Assembly (NCBI RefSeq): GCF_031755915.1
Contig: NC_083379.1
Coordinates: forward strand, 22,940,001-23,004,000
Direction of reading: 5' to 3'
DNA length: 64,000 nt
From: Ziziphus jujuba
Taxonomy: Eukaryota > Streptophyta > Magnoliopsida > Rosales > Rhamnaceae
Positions 22,242 to 34,368 of the stretch are shown piece after piece (within the stretch, counting starts at the first letter, position 1; each line of letters starts with the position of its first letter). The notes beneath the pieces were generated by a model, which worked only from the letters and a program-made list of their open reading frames with translations, searched no databases and was not told where the DNA came from. The translations under genes were made by a program, and so were the position numbers.

Positions 22242-22722
22242 CACTCCTAAGATCAATTTTAGTAAACATACAAGCACCATGCAACTCATCGAGCATATCA
22301 TCTAATCTAGGAATGGGATGTCTATATTTAATGGTGATGTTATTTATAGCCCTACAATCAACACACATTCTCCAAGAACCATTCTTTTTAGGTACCAACA
22401 AAACAGGAACAGTACATAGACTTAAACTCTCACGAATGTATTCTTTATCAAGCAAGTCACTTACCTATTTTTGCAGCTCCTTTGCTTCTTCGGGATTGCT
22501 TCTATATGCTGGTCTATTTGGCATGGCAGCCCCTGGGACAAAGTCAATTTGATGTTCTATCCCTCGAATAGGTGGTAGTCCACTTGGAATCTCATTCAGG
22601 AAAACATCTCCAAATTCCTTCAAAAGAGAAATCATTGAACTTGGCAATTTAAGTTCTTCAAAGTTAGTTTGATCATTAAAATAGTTTTCTTTATATATCA
22701 TGACCAGCAAGGGTTTCATCAT
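22242..22722 (-). pseudogene. Reverse transcriptase of element C, N-terminal part
   Basis: The minus strand reads LVMIYKENYFNDQ, LPSSMISLLKEFGDVFLNEI, GLPPIRGIEHQIDFVPGA, NPEEAKELQK, then a stop (22462-22464) and [58 protein letters not shown]. This is the standard N-terminal part of plant gypsy RT. It is split from the palm by the solo LTR. Confidence 0.87.
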
Positions 22723-23669
22723 TCAATAGTCTTATTAATATCCCCAAAACTCAAATAAAAATTCTGGTTTTTCCTCTCTTTTCCTTCTTTTCTTTTTCTC
22801 CCCTTGGTTTGGCTCTCATTGGCGGAAATTTCCAGATTGTTGGTACTCTCGGGTTTACTCTCTTTTCTCACCCCCCCTCTCCGCTTTCTCTTACTTTTTC
22901 CACTCGATTTGGATTTTAGGAAGCTTAACTTGATCAGCAACCTCAATCTCACCTTCTTGAAAGGATGGTGAAGTTGTTGGTGCCATACTTGTTTTCTCCT
23001 TGAGTTTTTTGGCCTCCCTCCTTTGTTGCATTTGTAGTTGATCTTTGTAGACCTCCTTGGGAGTCAATGGCTCCAGCTTGATTTTCTTTCCTTTAAACCT
23101 GAAACAACACTATTTTCTCGACCAAAAGGAGTAGCATCTTTGTCAAATTGCCATGGTCTACCTAGTAAAATATGTCCGGCATGCATTGGTACAATGTCAC
23201 ACAACATCCTCATACCTACCAATATTAAATTTAACTTTGGCTTGCTTATTTACCCTCATCTCACCACTATCATTTAACCATTGTAACCTATAGGGTTCTG
23301 GATGCTTAATTGTTTTCAAACCTAATTTATCAACTACAAGATTACTTATTACGTTGGTACAACTCCCACTATCTATAATCATGCTACAAATCTTACCTTG
23401 TATTTCGCAGCGAGTGTGGAAGATGTTTTCTCTTTGTATCTGCTCTTCATCTTTGTAGACAGCAAGTACTCTCCTTGAAACCAAGATCAACTCGGCATTA
23501 GATGTGTCTACTTGTTCGGCTTCATCATCATTGCATTCCTCCTTTTGCTCGGTTTCAGCTTCGCTTTCTTCACTTGCATATTCCAGCTCACCATCACCCT
23601 TTAATACCATGATTCTTCTATTTGGGAATTGGCTGGCTATGTGTCCTCTTCCTTGGCACTTAAAACAAA
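22723..23669 (-). pseudogene. Protease, linker and zinc-knuckle region of element C
   Basis: The minus strand from 23669 reads the knuckle IICFKCQGRGHIA, with the last Cys changed to Phe (QFPNRR). An acidic spacer follows, then protease (MIIDSGSCTNVISNLVVD near 23370, frameshift at about 23197, GHILLGRPWQFDKDAT). A basic linker rich in Lys, Glu and Ser (22952-22719) leads to RT. Particle maturation would depend on the DSG triad, which is intact here. Confidence 0.82.
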
Positions 23670-24779
23670 TTATTTTTCTGGATTTTTGAGGTTTAGGATC
23701 AGATTTATCTCACCTCTAAGTGCTTGGACAAATTCGGTCTTGGCCTCCCTTTTTGACCGGTTGGTACTTTCTTCTCTAGCTTTCGGATTTGGTTTGATTT
23801 CATTAGCTGAATTGTTTCTCCAGCCACTTGAATTGATTCTCCCACTGCTAGAAACACCTCCAAGCCATGATCCTACTCCCCTCCTCTTGAATTGGTGTTC
23901 AAGCTTAATGGCTACATGCAACATCTCCTCCAACTCCAAGTATTGTTGCAATTCAAGCTGGTTGGCAATGTCACGGTTCAAACCACCAAGAAATCTCACC
24001 GTTGTTGCCTCCCTATCCTCATTCATATTCAGCCTCATCATAAGCATCTCCATCTCTTTGTAATAATCCTCCACGGACCTACTTCCTTGAGACAAAGATT
24101 GAAGCCTTTGATGCAGCAACCTATGGTAATGTGATGGCACAAACCACTTTCTCATGGCTCCTTTCATTTGTTGCCATGTTGTGATCAACTCATCACCAAC
24201 TCTCCTCCGGGTGCCTTGCTCATTTGTCCACCATTGGAGTGCATAATGGCCAAACGCCATTGCTACCAAGTTCACCTTCTTACCCTCCGAATAATTATGG
24301 CAGTCGAATATCATCTCCATCTTTTCTTCTGACACCAAATATGCCTCGGGATCACTTTTTCCCATGAATGGTGGGATGTTGATCTTGATATTGCTAAGAT
24401 TGTCATCTGTTTCTTCCCTCCTATACCTTCCACGGCCAGCTCTCTCTTGGACAGCAAAGGTTTCGTCCATGCCTTCCTCAAAGTTTCCACTGAAATTCTC
24501 CTCCTCAAATTCCTCTCTCGGTCTCTCATGGCCTCCTCGTCCTCGACCTAATTCTTGCCTATTTCTTGTGTTCGGCATTCCTTGGGAAACTTCTAGCCTT
24601 CCCATCCTTTGATTCATGTGCTCAACTTGAGCACTCACCCGCTGTAATTGTTCCAAAACAGCTTTCAATTCCGTTTGCTCACCACTCCCAGTAGCTCGTG
24701 GATCACCATGAAATCCTACGGACTCTTCTTCATTAATTCTCAATGGTGTGTCTCCTCTTCTTATTCTAGAATCTTCCAT
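23670..24779 (-). pseudogene. gag of element C, longest intact gag frame in the window
   Basis: An open frame of 369 codons from Met at 24779 (EDSRIRRGDTPLRINEEES). It includes the Arg-Gly-rich segment GRGRGGHERPREE, the gag core (SDPEAYLVSEEKMEMIFDCH, ALQWWTNEQGTRRRVGDEL, HQRLQSLSQGSRSVEDYYKE) and the ELEEMLHVAIKLEHQFKRRG segment. A frameshift just before the knuckle ends it (KNPEK), so the CCHC box lies in another frame. It is the best template for this family's gag; expression is unproven. Confidence 0.85.
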
Positions 24780-25914
24780 GTTAGTATGAATAATACAAAA
24801 ATAAAATAAATTCTCACCAGATTCACTCCCTCATGTGTTTCACTCAATACAAGAACTCGACACTCGTGTTTGCACACTAATTTCGGCTTTTAACCCTCTT
24901 TTATGCTCACACTCTCTTGCCTTTTCCCTCTCAATGAATTATATCAAAGTTCTAATTAAGATACTCACAAAACAGCAATTAGATCACAAGTATGTCTTAA
25001 TTAAACTTATCAACAAAACAGTAGCTAGAAGTAGGCAATACCGAAGAATTCAACAAAACCTAGTTTTCGGCTTGTCTAGGAAAAATAAAGCAAATTAAGG
25101 AGAAATATTTGGAATTTTTAAGAACTGGACCAGATGGTAAGAGATTAAGGATTCAAGAATAAAATTTAGGAAAAAGAATTTCAAACTCAAACAAGAATCA
25201 AATCGAACAAAAATATAGAATGGTGTTGGTTGTTGTTCTTGTAATTCAAGTTTTTGTATCAAATCCTTTAACTAATTTTAATCCAAATAAATTAGCACTC
25301 AAACTCAAATATCCAGCAGCAAAAATAACTCTCCAGAAACTCCAAATATGGAATAAATAATCAACAAAGCAGCAGTCACAAGAAATTTCCAGCAACAAAT
25401 TTCAACACCAATTTTCAACATATATTTTTTTTTATATTCAGTGTTCTTCTTCTTCTTTTTTTTTTTTTTCACTCACTGAATATCAAATACAATTGCAGTA
25501 GCAAGAATAAACAACAAATTTGTAATTCCAACTCCAAAAATTCACAAAACTCGTGACCTCCAAATAAACACAAATGTGTAGTTTTTTTTTTTTTTTTTAA
25601 ATGTTGCCGCAAACTCTTTTTTTTTATTTTTTATTTTTTGAATAGATGAATGAAAATATTTAAGACTAAAGCGGCAAAGAAAAATCAACAAAAACCAAAA
25701 TTAACAGGAACAATGATAAAAGACAACCAACAAACTAGGAAACAAAAAATACAGTAGGACAAGGAAAACCTAATTCAACTAGGAATGAATTTTTTTTTTT
25801 TTTTAAGATGCAGAACATGTGTGGGATGGATGCAACCTTAAACGAATGCTAAAATTGTAGAATAACACAAAAAAAATAAAGCAAATAAAGATAGATCAAA
25901 CCTGAACAAAATTT
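24780..25914 (-). other. Leader of element C
   Basis: Non-coding, collinear with the leaders of A, B, E and X in reverse. It contains long A/T homopolymers (25425-25470, 25580-25600, 25788-25805). Confidence 0.8.
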
Positions 25915-25927
25915 GGCTCTGATACCA
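25915..25927 (-). other. Primer binding site, tRNA-iMet (element C)
   Basis: The + strand GGCTCTGATACCA is the reverse complement of TGGTATCAGAGCC, two bases from the LTR. Confidence 0.93.
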
Positions 25928-25929
25928 AA

Positions 25930-26851
25930 TGATACAAACTTAGGACGACCTGCTCCTAAACCCGTATTATATCAACCCAGATCTAATTATGTTCAAGTTC
26001 TAATGGTCACCTTGACCCCTAACCAACCTGTGATTAGAAACCTTGGTATATAATGAAGACACCACAATAGGTGATGGAAATCCTATTGATAAGTCAAAAC
26101 TAAAACAGTTATTCACTAATGGTATTTTAGGTGTTCAAAAGAACAAAGAGAATTCAATCTCACAAATAATTTTCTGTATAAAATTAAAGCTTTCTTCTTA
26201 TTGAAAAATAAGTCTTTAAATAGGCTTTGAATGAACAAAATAAAACCCTAAAAGGATTAGGAAATTTCGGCCAACATAGAATCCAATTAGGAAATTACCT
26301 AATTTCACATCCTTTCCTAATCTAATTTGGATTAATTAATTCCCTTATTTTAAAGTAGGAATTAATTAATTTACAATGAAAATAATAAAATAATAACTTT
26401 CCTAAACTTATTTGTCCAGCAAATAAATAAATAAAAACCCAAAAAAAAAGGTCAAATACAAATTAGAAAACGAGTTAACTAGTTTGACAACTAAGCTGAC
26501 TTATGTCTGATGTCTGAGCTAACTTATGTCTGTCCGAGCTAACTTATGTCTGCCTAATGTCCGAATTAAGTTATGTCTGATGTCCGAAGTCCGAGGTCAG
26601 ATGTCCGAGACATGGCTGTCCGATATAAAATGTCCGATGTATCAGCCTCCACCACTTGAATGCTTAAAACAGGTCTTTTATCTTCATGTATGGACAAGCC
26701 CTTTTGAGAATGAATTACTTTCTGGATAAAGGCAGCAAGGTTGTCCTTAAACCTCTTAGCTTGAGCCCTCGTGATCGGTCCAGTCTTCATCCCTATTAGA
26801 TTAGTACCCCAGTGAGTTGTTGGTTGTGCGAGCTCGGGCGAATTCGCATCA
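25930..26851 (-). repeat. 5' LTR of element C (short, with U3 minisatellite)
   Basis: 922 bp, TGATACAAACT to TTCGCATCA on the + strand. It is shorter than the family norm because the middle of U3 is replaced by the AGCTAACTTATGTCTG repeat block (about 26500-26640). Element D begins immediately after it. Confidence 0.9.
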
Positions 26852-26887
26852 GGTTCTACTTTATTTTTGTATTATCTATACTAATAG

Positions 26888-28620
26888 ATCCAAGGGTGAG
26901 AAGAGGAAATACACCATTAAGAATTAATGAAGAAGAATCCATAAGATTCAAGGGTGATTCCCGAGCTATGGGGAGTGCAGGTGAGCGCACGAACATGATG
27001 GTGGTCATGGAGGAATTACAACAGATGAATGGTGATTTTAATCACCTATATCAAGGGAAGGACATGTTAGAGACTTCATAAGGTGGATCAAATTTGAAAC
27101 AAGAATTCCATGGAGGCCGAGGTCGAGGTCAAGGAGGCCGAGGACGACCTAGAGAGGAGTTCGGGGAAGTTAATTTGAAGATAATTTAGAGGATGAATTT
27201 GATGAAATTTTTGGTTAGCAAGGAAAGCAAAACCATGGGAGACCACCAAGGGAAGAAGGTGATGATCTTGAAAATATCAAGGTCAACATACCGCCTTTCA
27301 AGGGGAAAAGTGATCCGGAAGCCTACTTAAAGTGGGAGGAGCGTATGGAGATGATCTTCGATTGTCACAATTATTAAGAAACTAAGAAGGTAAAAGTGGC
27401 AGCAATGGAATTTGGACATTATGCACTTCAATGGTGGACTAATGAGCAAAATACCCGAAGGAGAGTAGGTGATCAATTGATTACTACTTGTCGACAAATT
27501 AAAGGAGCCATGAGGAAGCGATTTGTACCAACTCATTACCATAGATTGCTACATCAAAGACTCCAATCACTATCACAAGGCAGTAGGTCCATGGAGGATT
27601 ATTACAAGGAGATGGAGATGCTCATGATGAGATTAAGCATGAATGAAGAAAGAAAAGCAACCATGGCAAGGTTTATAGGTAGGTTGAATCATGAGATAGC
27701 TAACTAATTGGAATTGCAACAATATGTTGAATTGGAAGAGATGTTGCATGTGGCTATCAAACGGTAGAATCAATTCAAGAGGAGGGGTGCAAGCTCATGG
27801 TTTGGAGGAGATACAAACAGCAGGAGGTCAAATCTAAGTGCTTGGAGAAGCAATCCCTTCTATGATTCAAAGCTAATATCGAAGTAATGTGAGGAGAGCT
27901 CCAATCAGCCAAAGAAGGAAGCCAAGGCCGAATCTGTTCAAGCACACAAAAATGAAGGTAAATCTGATCCTAAACCTACTAGAACTCATGAAATTGTGTG
28001 TTTTAAGTGCCAGGGGTGAGGACACATTACCAATCAATGCCCAAATAGAAGAATCATAGTGCTGAAAAGTAATGGTAAACTAAAATCCTAAAGTGAAGGA
28101 AGTGATGCTGAAACTGAAATTAATGATGGAGAAGTAAGAGATGATGAACATGATGAATCTGAAACGCTCAAAGCATCTAGAGCTGATTTAAGTTTGGTAT
28201 CAAGGAGGGTTCTAACCGTATACAAAGATGAGGACCAAATTCAAAGAAAGAATATCTTCCATACTCAATGTGAAATTCAAGGTAACATTTGTAGTATGAT
28301 AGTTTATAATGGAAGTTGTGCAAATGTAATTAGTAATTTGGTAGTTGATAAATTAAGGTTAGCAACCATTAAACATCTAGAACCATATAGATTATGATGG
28401 CTTAATGATAGTGGTGAGATGAAAGTAAATAAACAAGCCAAAGTAAAGTTCCGCATTCATAAATATGTGGATGTTGTATTGTGTGATGTTGTTCCTATGC
28501 ATGCGATCATATTTTGTTGGGTAGACCATGGAAATTTGATAAGGATGCCTTACATTATGGGAGAAAGAATTCCATTGTATTTAAATTTAAAGGGAAAAAG
28601 GTTAAGTTGGAGCCATTAAC
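26888..28620 (+). pseudogene. gag and protease of element D (degenerate)
   Basis: The gag start codon is lost (ATA replaces ATG before the DPRVRRGNTPLRINEEES text). The core is clear (SDPEAYLKWEERMEMIFDCH near 27310; MEFGHYALQWWTNEQNTRRR near 27405; MEDYYKEMEMLMMRLSMNEE near 27591). The knuckle reads CFKCQG, a stop, GHITNQC, so one codon is a stop. Protease follows with the catalytic Asp-Ser-Gly changed to Tyr-Asn-Gly (IVYNGSCANVIS near 28300), which would abolish activity. Stops occur at 27079, 27708 and 28395, with frameshifts. Confidence 0.83.
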
Positions 28621-29355
28621 TCTAAAAGAAGTATTTATAGATCAACTTCAAATGCAACAAAAGAAGGAGGCCGAAAAACTTAAAGAAAAGGCTAGTATGG
28701 CACCCACTACTTTAACAACTATTCAAGGGAACAAGGCCATGCAAGAACAACCAGGTAAGTGTCCTAAACTCAATGGTTAGGGGAAAAACAATAATAAAGC
28801 TAAGAATGAGAAGAAACTTGAAAAAGCGAGTGAGAGAAAACAAATGGAACCTGTGAGTGTGAAAGAAAAAGAAAATTTTTTATCTTAGCTTAGGTGAGCT
28901 TGAAAAGGCATTTGTGAGTAATAAACCTATGCTGGTCATGGTTTATAAAGATGTTATTTAAAGATTCTTTTGTTGTATAGAACTTTATTTGCGTTGTTTA
29001 GAGCTTTACTTTGTGGAAATTTGAAAATTCGCGGGAGATTCTTCGCTAACTTTAAAATGTGTGATTTTCGTAAAGATAAATTGGTATTTCTAGGATTTTT
29101 TGTGATAGTGTTTGACCCAGGATATTGCATTTGGTTACATTTAAAGAAGAGGTTTTCCGAACAAAGAAAGTCTAAGCTTATGCTGCATGGGAATGGACAT
29201 TTTCAAATCTTTGAGGGGGTCAATGAAAATGCCTACAAGCTTGACTTACTGGGCAAGTATAATTTTAATGCTACATTTAATGTCGCTGAATTATCTCCTT
29301 TTTCTGTAGGTGATGATTTTGATTTGAGGGAAAATCATTTTCAAGAGGAGGGGAA
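28621..29355 (+). pseudogene. Linker, RT remnant and integrase C-terminus of element D
   Basis: A basic linker (QMQQKKEAEKLKEKASMAPT near 28648), then LYRTLFALFRALLCGNLKI (28970 on), [20 protein letters not shown], then FDPGYCIWLHL, QRKSKLMLHGNGHFQIFE, NENAYKLDLLGKYNFNATFN and ELSPFSVGDDFDLRENHFQE. It has the same fusion point as A and E. The last frame (28970-29374) ends on a stop a few codons into the LTR. Confidence 0.8.
29343..29355 (+). other. Polypurine tract of element D
   Basis: AAGAGGAGGGGAA, directly before the 3' LTR and identical to that of element A. Confidence 0.88.
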
Positions 29356-30465
29356 TGATGCGAATCCACCCTAACCCGTACAACCAACAACCTGCTGAGG
29401 TGCTGATCCGATACGAATGAAGATCGGGCCAATCACTATGGCTCAAGCTAATAGATTTAAGAAAAACCTGACTGCCTTTGTTCAGGGGGTTATCAATTCT
29501 TAAAAGGGCTTGTCCATACCCGAAGATACAAAGCACGTGATGGGGGCCGATACGGACCCGAATAGCTATTTTCATGCAAATATGGACTCCGGGCAGTAGG
29601 AAATGGTTCCAATACTTTATGGATTCAATGAATATCATTAAGAGGTCATGGAATCAAATTAAGGCAGCTTCAAAGGCAATCAAAATTGCTTGTACGAATG
29701 GTAGAGAAAGTGGCCGGTTTTGCTGGATTTTGTTGCTGGCTTTACTGTATTTTGCTGAGTTGGCATTTTCTAGTTGTTCCAATCAAGGCGAACGTGTGGG
29801 ACTCAAGGATAATCCTATTTGGCAACCTACAAGGCATATGGAAGCTGATTTGGAGCTTAAAGTAGTCAATGATTGGTCAAAGATTCCTTAGTAGTTAAAC
29901 TAATCAACTAGTTTCCTAATTTGTTTTTGACTTTTTGTTTTAGGAAGTTAGTCTTTTATTTGGTTTCTATTTATTTATTTGCTGGGAAAATCAACTTAGG
30001 AAAGTTATTATTTTATTATTTTCACTGTGAATTAATTAATTCCTAATTCAAAATAAAGGAATTAATTAATCAAAATTAGATTAAGAAAATTCGACCATAT
30101 AGGGTTTCTTAATCCTTTTGGCCGGTTTTGTCCTAGGTTTTTAGAGTTTATTGTTTTGTGACTCTAGCCTATTTAAAGGCTGATTTTTTAGGAAAAACAA
30201 ACCTTTAATAATATTCAGAAAATAATTTGTGAAATTGAATTTCTCTTTGTTCTCTTTGAACACCTAAAATACCATTCGAGAGTCTGTGTTTGAGTTTTGA
30301 TTTATCAATAGGAAATCCATCATCTATTGTGGCGTCTTCATTATCCTAAGGTTTCTAATCACAAGTTAGTTAGGGGTTAAGGTTTTCCCATAAGAACTTG
30401 AACTTAATTGAGATCTGGGCTAATATAATATAGGTTTAGGTGCTAGTCAACCTAGGTTCGTATCA
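29356..30465 (+). repeat. 3' LTR of element D
   Basis: 1,110 bp, TGATGCGAATCC to GTTCGTATCA, with the AGTCAACCTAGG end of the second subfamily. The downstream flank CCTTT has no partner because the 5' end is lost. Confidence 0.92.
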
Positions 30466-30764
30466 CCTTTCATGCATTAAGGGCCGTGAGGTTAGGTTCT
30501 TTCCATAGGTTTATATTGCCACGGTGCCTTTAGGATGCTAAGGGTCATGAGATGGATTTATCCCGGAGGTTTTTTTTTTTTTACTATCCGATGTTGTTGC
30601 AGGATACCATGCACCACTTGGTAACACTAAGAATATCGTATGCTACATTGTTTATGTTTTGAGTATATTATCTATTTCCTAATATTTATTGTTTTGCTGC
30701 ACTTTCGTAGTTATTTTGTGAAGTTATGTTTTTATTATTTTACGCTCAATAAACATATATATAC

Positions 30765-30797
<33 letters not shown>

Positions 30798-31650
30798 TAT
30801 GATTGTTCCAGTTTATAATATTTTTAATGGACATTTATTTGCAATATTTGAGCATCCATTTTATTTTATATTGATTGGGGGCACAAGGTTGGGTTTTACG
30901 AAATGATTCTAAATGGAAAACCTTCCAAAAAAGTGGAGCGGAAGGTCTTAAGAGAAAGTTTTACAAAAATAAAATATTATTTTTGTATTGTATCACGCCG
31001 CATATTGAGATATCTTTATCTCACATTTTATTTATTTTAAAATCTGTTCCCGTAGGTCCAGGGAGTTAGTTGACAGCCTACCTCATGCATCGTTTGTTGT
31101 TCTGTGTTTCCCACAGCTACAGCACTACTTATCTATCCCTATTTATCTCTATCTTTCCAGACTCATTTGCATCAGTTGTATTTCTAAATTTTACAAATAC
31201 TCTTAGAATGATCTGACCTAAATATTGGACACAATTATGACCTTACTATGTATGTGTAGTTATGGCTTGTAGTATGACAGACTATAGTTGTGGACCATAG
31301 TTATGAATTTGCATACTGTTGTGGTTCTATGTTTATATTGAAGTATTATTTTTTACGGCATGTGTTGTTTCTCTGTGATTTAAGTGAGGTTCCATTGGGT
31401 ATTCTTTAAGGATTGCTTAATGGAATTTCATTAGATGGGGCTACCTGGGAGATCCTAGTGGGTTCCCAGGGTAGATCTTATCATTTAGTTCATAAATTCC
31501 TTTGCAGAATCATTAGTGGGTGTATATTTTTTTCCCAATTGTTTCCATTATATTATGTTAGTATTTAGTATTTTAGTTTAATTTCTATATATTTGGTTGC
31601 GTAAATAAAGTTGGGCCATGGTTATTATGGTACTTAGCCTAATTTTACAA
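30466..31650. other. Unassigned sequence with an AT microsatellite
   Basis: I see no gene. An (AT)n tract lies at about 30757-30798. Parts near 30870-31140 and 31380-31480 look like LTR-type sequence of some other retroelement (for example GGTCCAGGGAGTTAG and TTCCCACAGCTACAG), but I cannot assign a family. Confidence 0.4.
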
Positions 31651-33885
31651 GTCTAATCAATTTTCATGGGAACGATACTTTTCTCATTTACTTTATTACT
31701 TTAACATCCAGTGCATTTGTGGAATCAATCAAGTTTTTTGCATTTGCTAGAGATTTAATTATTGTCAATCAAATGAAATAGAAGAATTTGCTGAAGAATA
31801 CATCAGACTCACTTATTTTGATCTGATCAATGGGCAAACCAAGACTAGTAACAAAAGAATGGGTGCTTCTCTTTTTGCCTTGGGCATGATGCTATTCTTC
31901 CCATGTAAACAACAGTAAAAAGCTTTTTGGAATAGCTGAACAACACGATCTCACACCGGTAGACTACAGTTAGTCAAAGATGTAAAAGCTAGAACAATTA
32001 GATGAGATGAGACTGTTTTAATTAGACCATTAGGCACAAAAGAAAATAGTTGCTTAAGTATTCAATAAAAGAATGTGTTTAAAGAACTTTGGGGAAGGAG
32101 ATTTAGTATAAAAGGTGACATTGCCTATTGGCTCTTGTTTAGCGAGCATTTTATTCAGTAATCTAGCATATCTACACTTATTTAATTTTTTGATTTCTTA
32201 AGCTTTAGGTTGTTTTTTATATATTTTATCCCTTTTTGAAGGAAAAAGCTTCAATTGAGGTTTTTAGAAATTATTTGCTAAAATTTGAAGTCTTGAAGTA
32301 TCAATAAGTTACTTATTGAGAGCTAAGCAAGATAGATAAAGCTAAAACGCTATAGATTGATTTTTTTAGGAGTGCACACTTCATTTGAGGAAGTGGTGAA
32401 ATACAACAAGATTAATGTGCACACTTACTTCATATGGGAAGTGCACATGCCAAGCTCTTGTCTAGGATGGAGGAAAGTTGATGCCAAAACTTCAATTTTT
32501 GAAGTGTACATGCCAGTTCAATATGGTTCCTTTTTATGTGACTTAAATTTGGCTAAGTGTGGATTCTTGAAGCTCAACACTTGGTCTTTAATGAGGCATT
32601 TAACTTGTATATGCTTATTTTTTTAATAGCATTGCGATGAAGATCAAAAGATAGACACTAAGCCTTAGAAGATAATAATTAAAAGAATATCTTAATAATA
32701 TGGCTACATAAGTTGCTAAGGAGGCAAGACTACATGATAAGGAATTATCTTAGGGAATTAAATATAACAAAATTTAGAGTGAGAAAGGTCTTTTTACACA
32801 AAGTAGCTCTCGGAATTTGAAGTTCTTTAAGAGCTCAACTTTGAGTTTGTTTGGAGCAGCCTTAATTTGTTGAAAAATTCTATTCCTTTGTTTCTATGCT
32901 TTAAATTCCTTGGTTATTTGTAATGGAATTCTCAATGTTTTGTAAAGACAATGTGTTTAGATCTTTTGAATTCTATTTGTTGTTTTTGTTTATATGAGAC
33001 ATTAGATCTTTGATCCAGGGCCCCATTGTAGCTTGGATCTTAATTATGATAAATTAACTTGGTTTATTCATGGTTTAGTTTCTTTCCAATTATTTGTGTT
33101 TCCGTGGATTAATTGAAGAACAACCCTAATTAGAATAATAATTTTGTTGCATGTTGTCTAGATTGAAGAATTAGTACTCGATTAAGCCTAATTTAATAGA
33201 TTGAGAATTAAGAAAATACAATCTAAGAGTTAATGTGAGCTTGAGAAACCCTATTTAAGTCTTCAACAATGTTATTATATCTTTAATTGAGTGTGAAAAA
33301 ATAAATTTAGATTGGATAATTGAAAGGGGAATTAATTAAATGATTATTTAAAAGAACAAATTTAGATTTGGTAAATGGAAAGGGAATTACTTAAATGGTT
33401 AATTGGCAAAATTAGGAAGAGATTCCAATTTGAATTAACTTTTCATGTATTTTACTTGCATTGAGAAAGGGAATAAATGAAATTAGAACCTTTGTTGATA
33501 ATTGGAGAAGGAGTTATTCGTTAATAACAAAACTAAGAAGTCATATGTTTAGTCAATTGCAATCAAAGTCCTAGAGCTTTTATTCATAGAATTCACATAC
33601 AATTTGCGTGGTGTTTGTTCTTATTTTTCATTTTTAGTTGTTAATTTAGTTTAAAGTTAATTTTTAATACTTTTTTAATTTTGATTTACTAGGTATTGTT
33701 AGTTGGTACATATCTCTAGTATTTTATCAAAATAGAAACTATTTTTGGACAAGCTAATCATCATGTGATGATATTTTTACTCACTTTCTTTACTTCTTGA
33801 ATGATTAGTTCATTTGCATAAATTGAAGCAAATCAAGTTTTTTGCTATTTTGTCGAGAATTTGATATTATGGTGATCATCAATCA
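31651..33885 (+). mobile_element. Athila-like LTR (5' boundary uncertain) and an older LTR-end remnant
   Basis: The stretch ends ATCAATCA at 33885, just before a tRNA-Asp-type PBS. From about 32100 (TATAAAAGG at 32109) it is collinear, at roughly 70-75% by eye, with the LTR ending at 48646: shared landmarks include TTAGATCTTTGATC and the AAAGGGAATAAATGAA block. A second LTR-end-like text (GGAATCAATCAAGTTTTTTG) at about 31710-31740 suggests an older copy upstream. I could not fix the LTR start. Confidence 0.6.
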
Positions 33886-33891
33886 AGCTTT

Positions 33892-33914
33892 TGGCGTTGC
33901 TGCCAAGGATTGAG
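33892..33914 (+). other. Primer binding site, tRNA-Asp type (degenerate)
   Basis: TGGCGTTGCTGCCAAGGATT resembles the Athila/Tat-type PBS TGGCGCCGTTGCCGGGGA, complementary to the 3' end of plant tRNA-Asp, with several transitions. The sister copy is at 48653. Confidence 0.7.
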
Positions 33915-34368
33915 ATTTTTGTTTTTATTCTATTTTAGTTATTAATAGAGTTAAAAGTTAATTTTAATTAAAGAGCCAATTTTATTTTTCTTCTTTTGTA
34001 TTTCGGCATTTGTGTTTTTTTTATTTGTTTGTTTGTTTAGATTTCATTACTTCTTTTTTTTTCGAAAGAACCAAATTCAAAAATTGTACTGTTCAATCCA
34101 GAACTTGAGAAAGCTTTGTGTAACCTTCGAAAAGTGAGAATAGAGCAAAAGTTGTAAGAGCAAGTTTTTGAAGTAATGGCTGAAAACAATAATAATGAAG
34201 TACCCTCACAACCTTATTCAATCAGAGACTTTCAAACCATTAACATTTAAGCATCTTTTGAGAATTCATAGGTAACTTACCAACACAAACAACTTCAAGT
34301 TCAATTATGCTCTTATTATGATGGTGCAACAAAATCAGTTTGGAGGTTTCATCAATGAAGATCCCAAT
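33915..34368 (+). pseudogene. Athila-like leader and start of gag, left part
   Basis: After the PBS and a T-rich leader, Met-Ala-Glu-Asn-Asn-Asn-Asn opens near 34175, followed by a stop-ridden gag with QNQFGGFINEDPN in another frame just before 34368. The sister copy at 48800-49505 carries the same blocks. The text stops at the Cassandra-like LTR and resumes at about 46286 (LQIVDMVKLN), having lost about 20 bases. The element is dead. Confidence 0.7.

Larger units (their letters stand above)
20737..26851 (-). mobile_element. Ty3/gypsy element C, 3'-truncated, autonomous-type RT
   Basis: Read on the minus strand: 5' LTR (26851-25930), PBS, leader, gag, protease, linker, then RT to about 20737, where it is cut. 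RNase H, integrase and the 3' LTR are absent. A solo LTR (21133-22241) splits RT. With element X it is one of only two copies here that keep authentic RT sequence. Confidence 0.88.
26852..30465 (+). mobile_element. Ty3/gypsy element D, 5'-truncated, internally deleted
   Basis: It starts abruptly in the last 30 bases of a leader (TTTATTTTTGTATTATC), then gag, protease, the RT-remnant and integrase-tail fusion, polypurine tract and 3' LTR (29356-30465). The 5' LTR, PBS and most of the leader are missing at the junction with element C. It shares its internal deletion with A and E. Confidence 0.87.

Noticed and set aside
15256..30465. One giant + strand element with LTRs at 15256 and 29356
   Set aside because: Gag and protease occur twice on + (B and D), element C lies inverted between them, and the flanks ATACT and CCTTT do not match.
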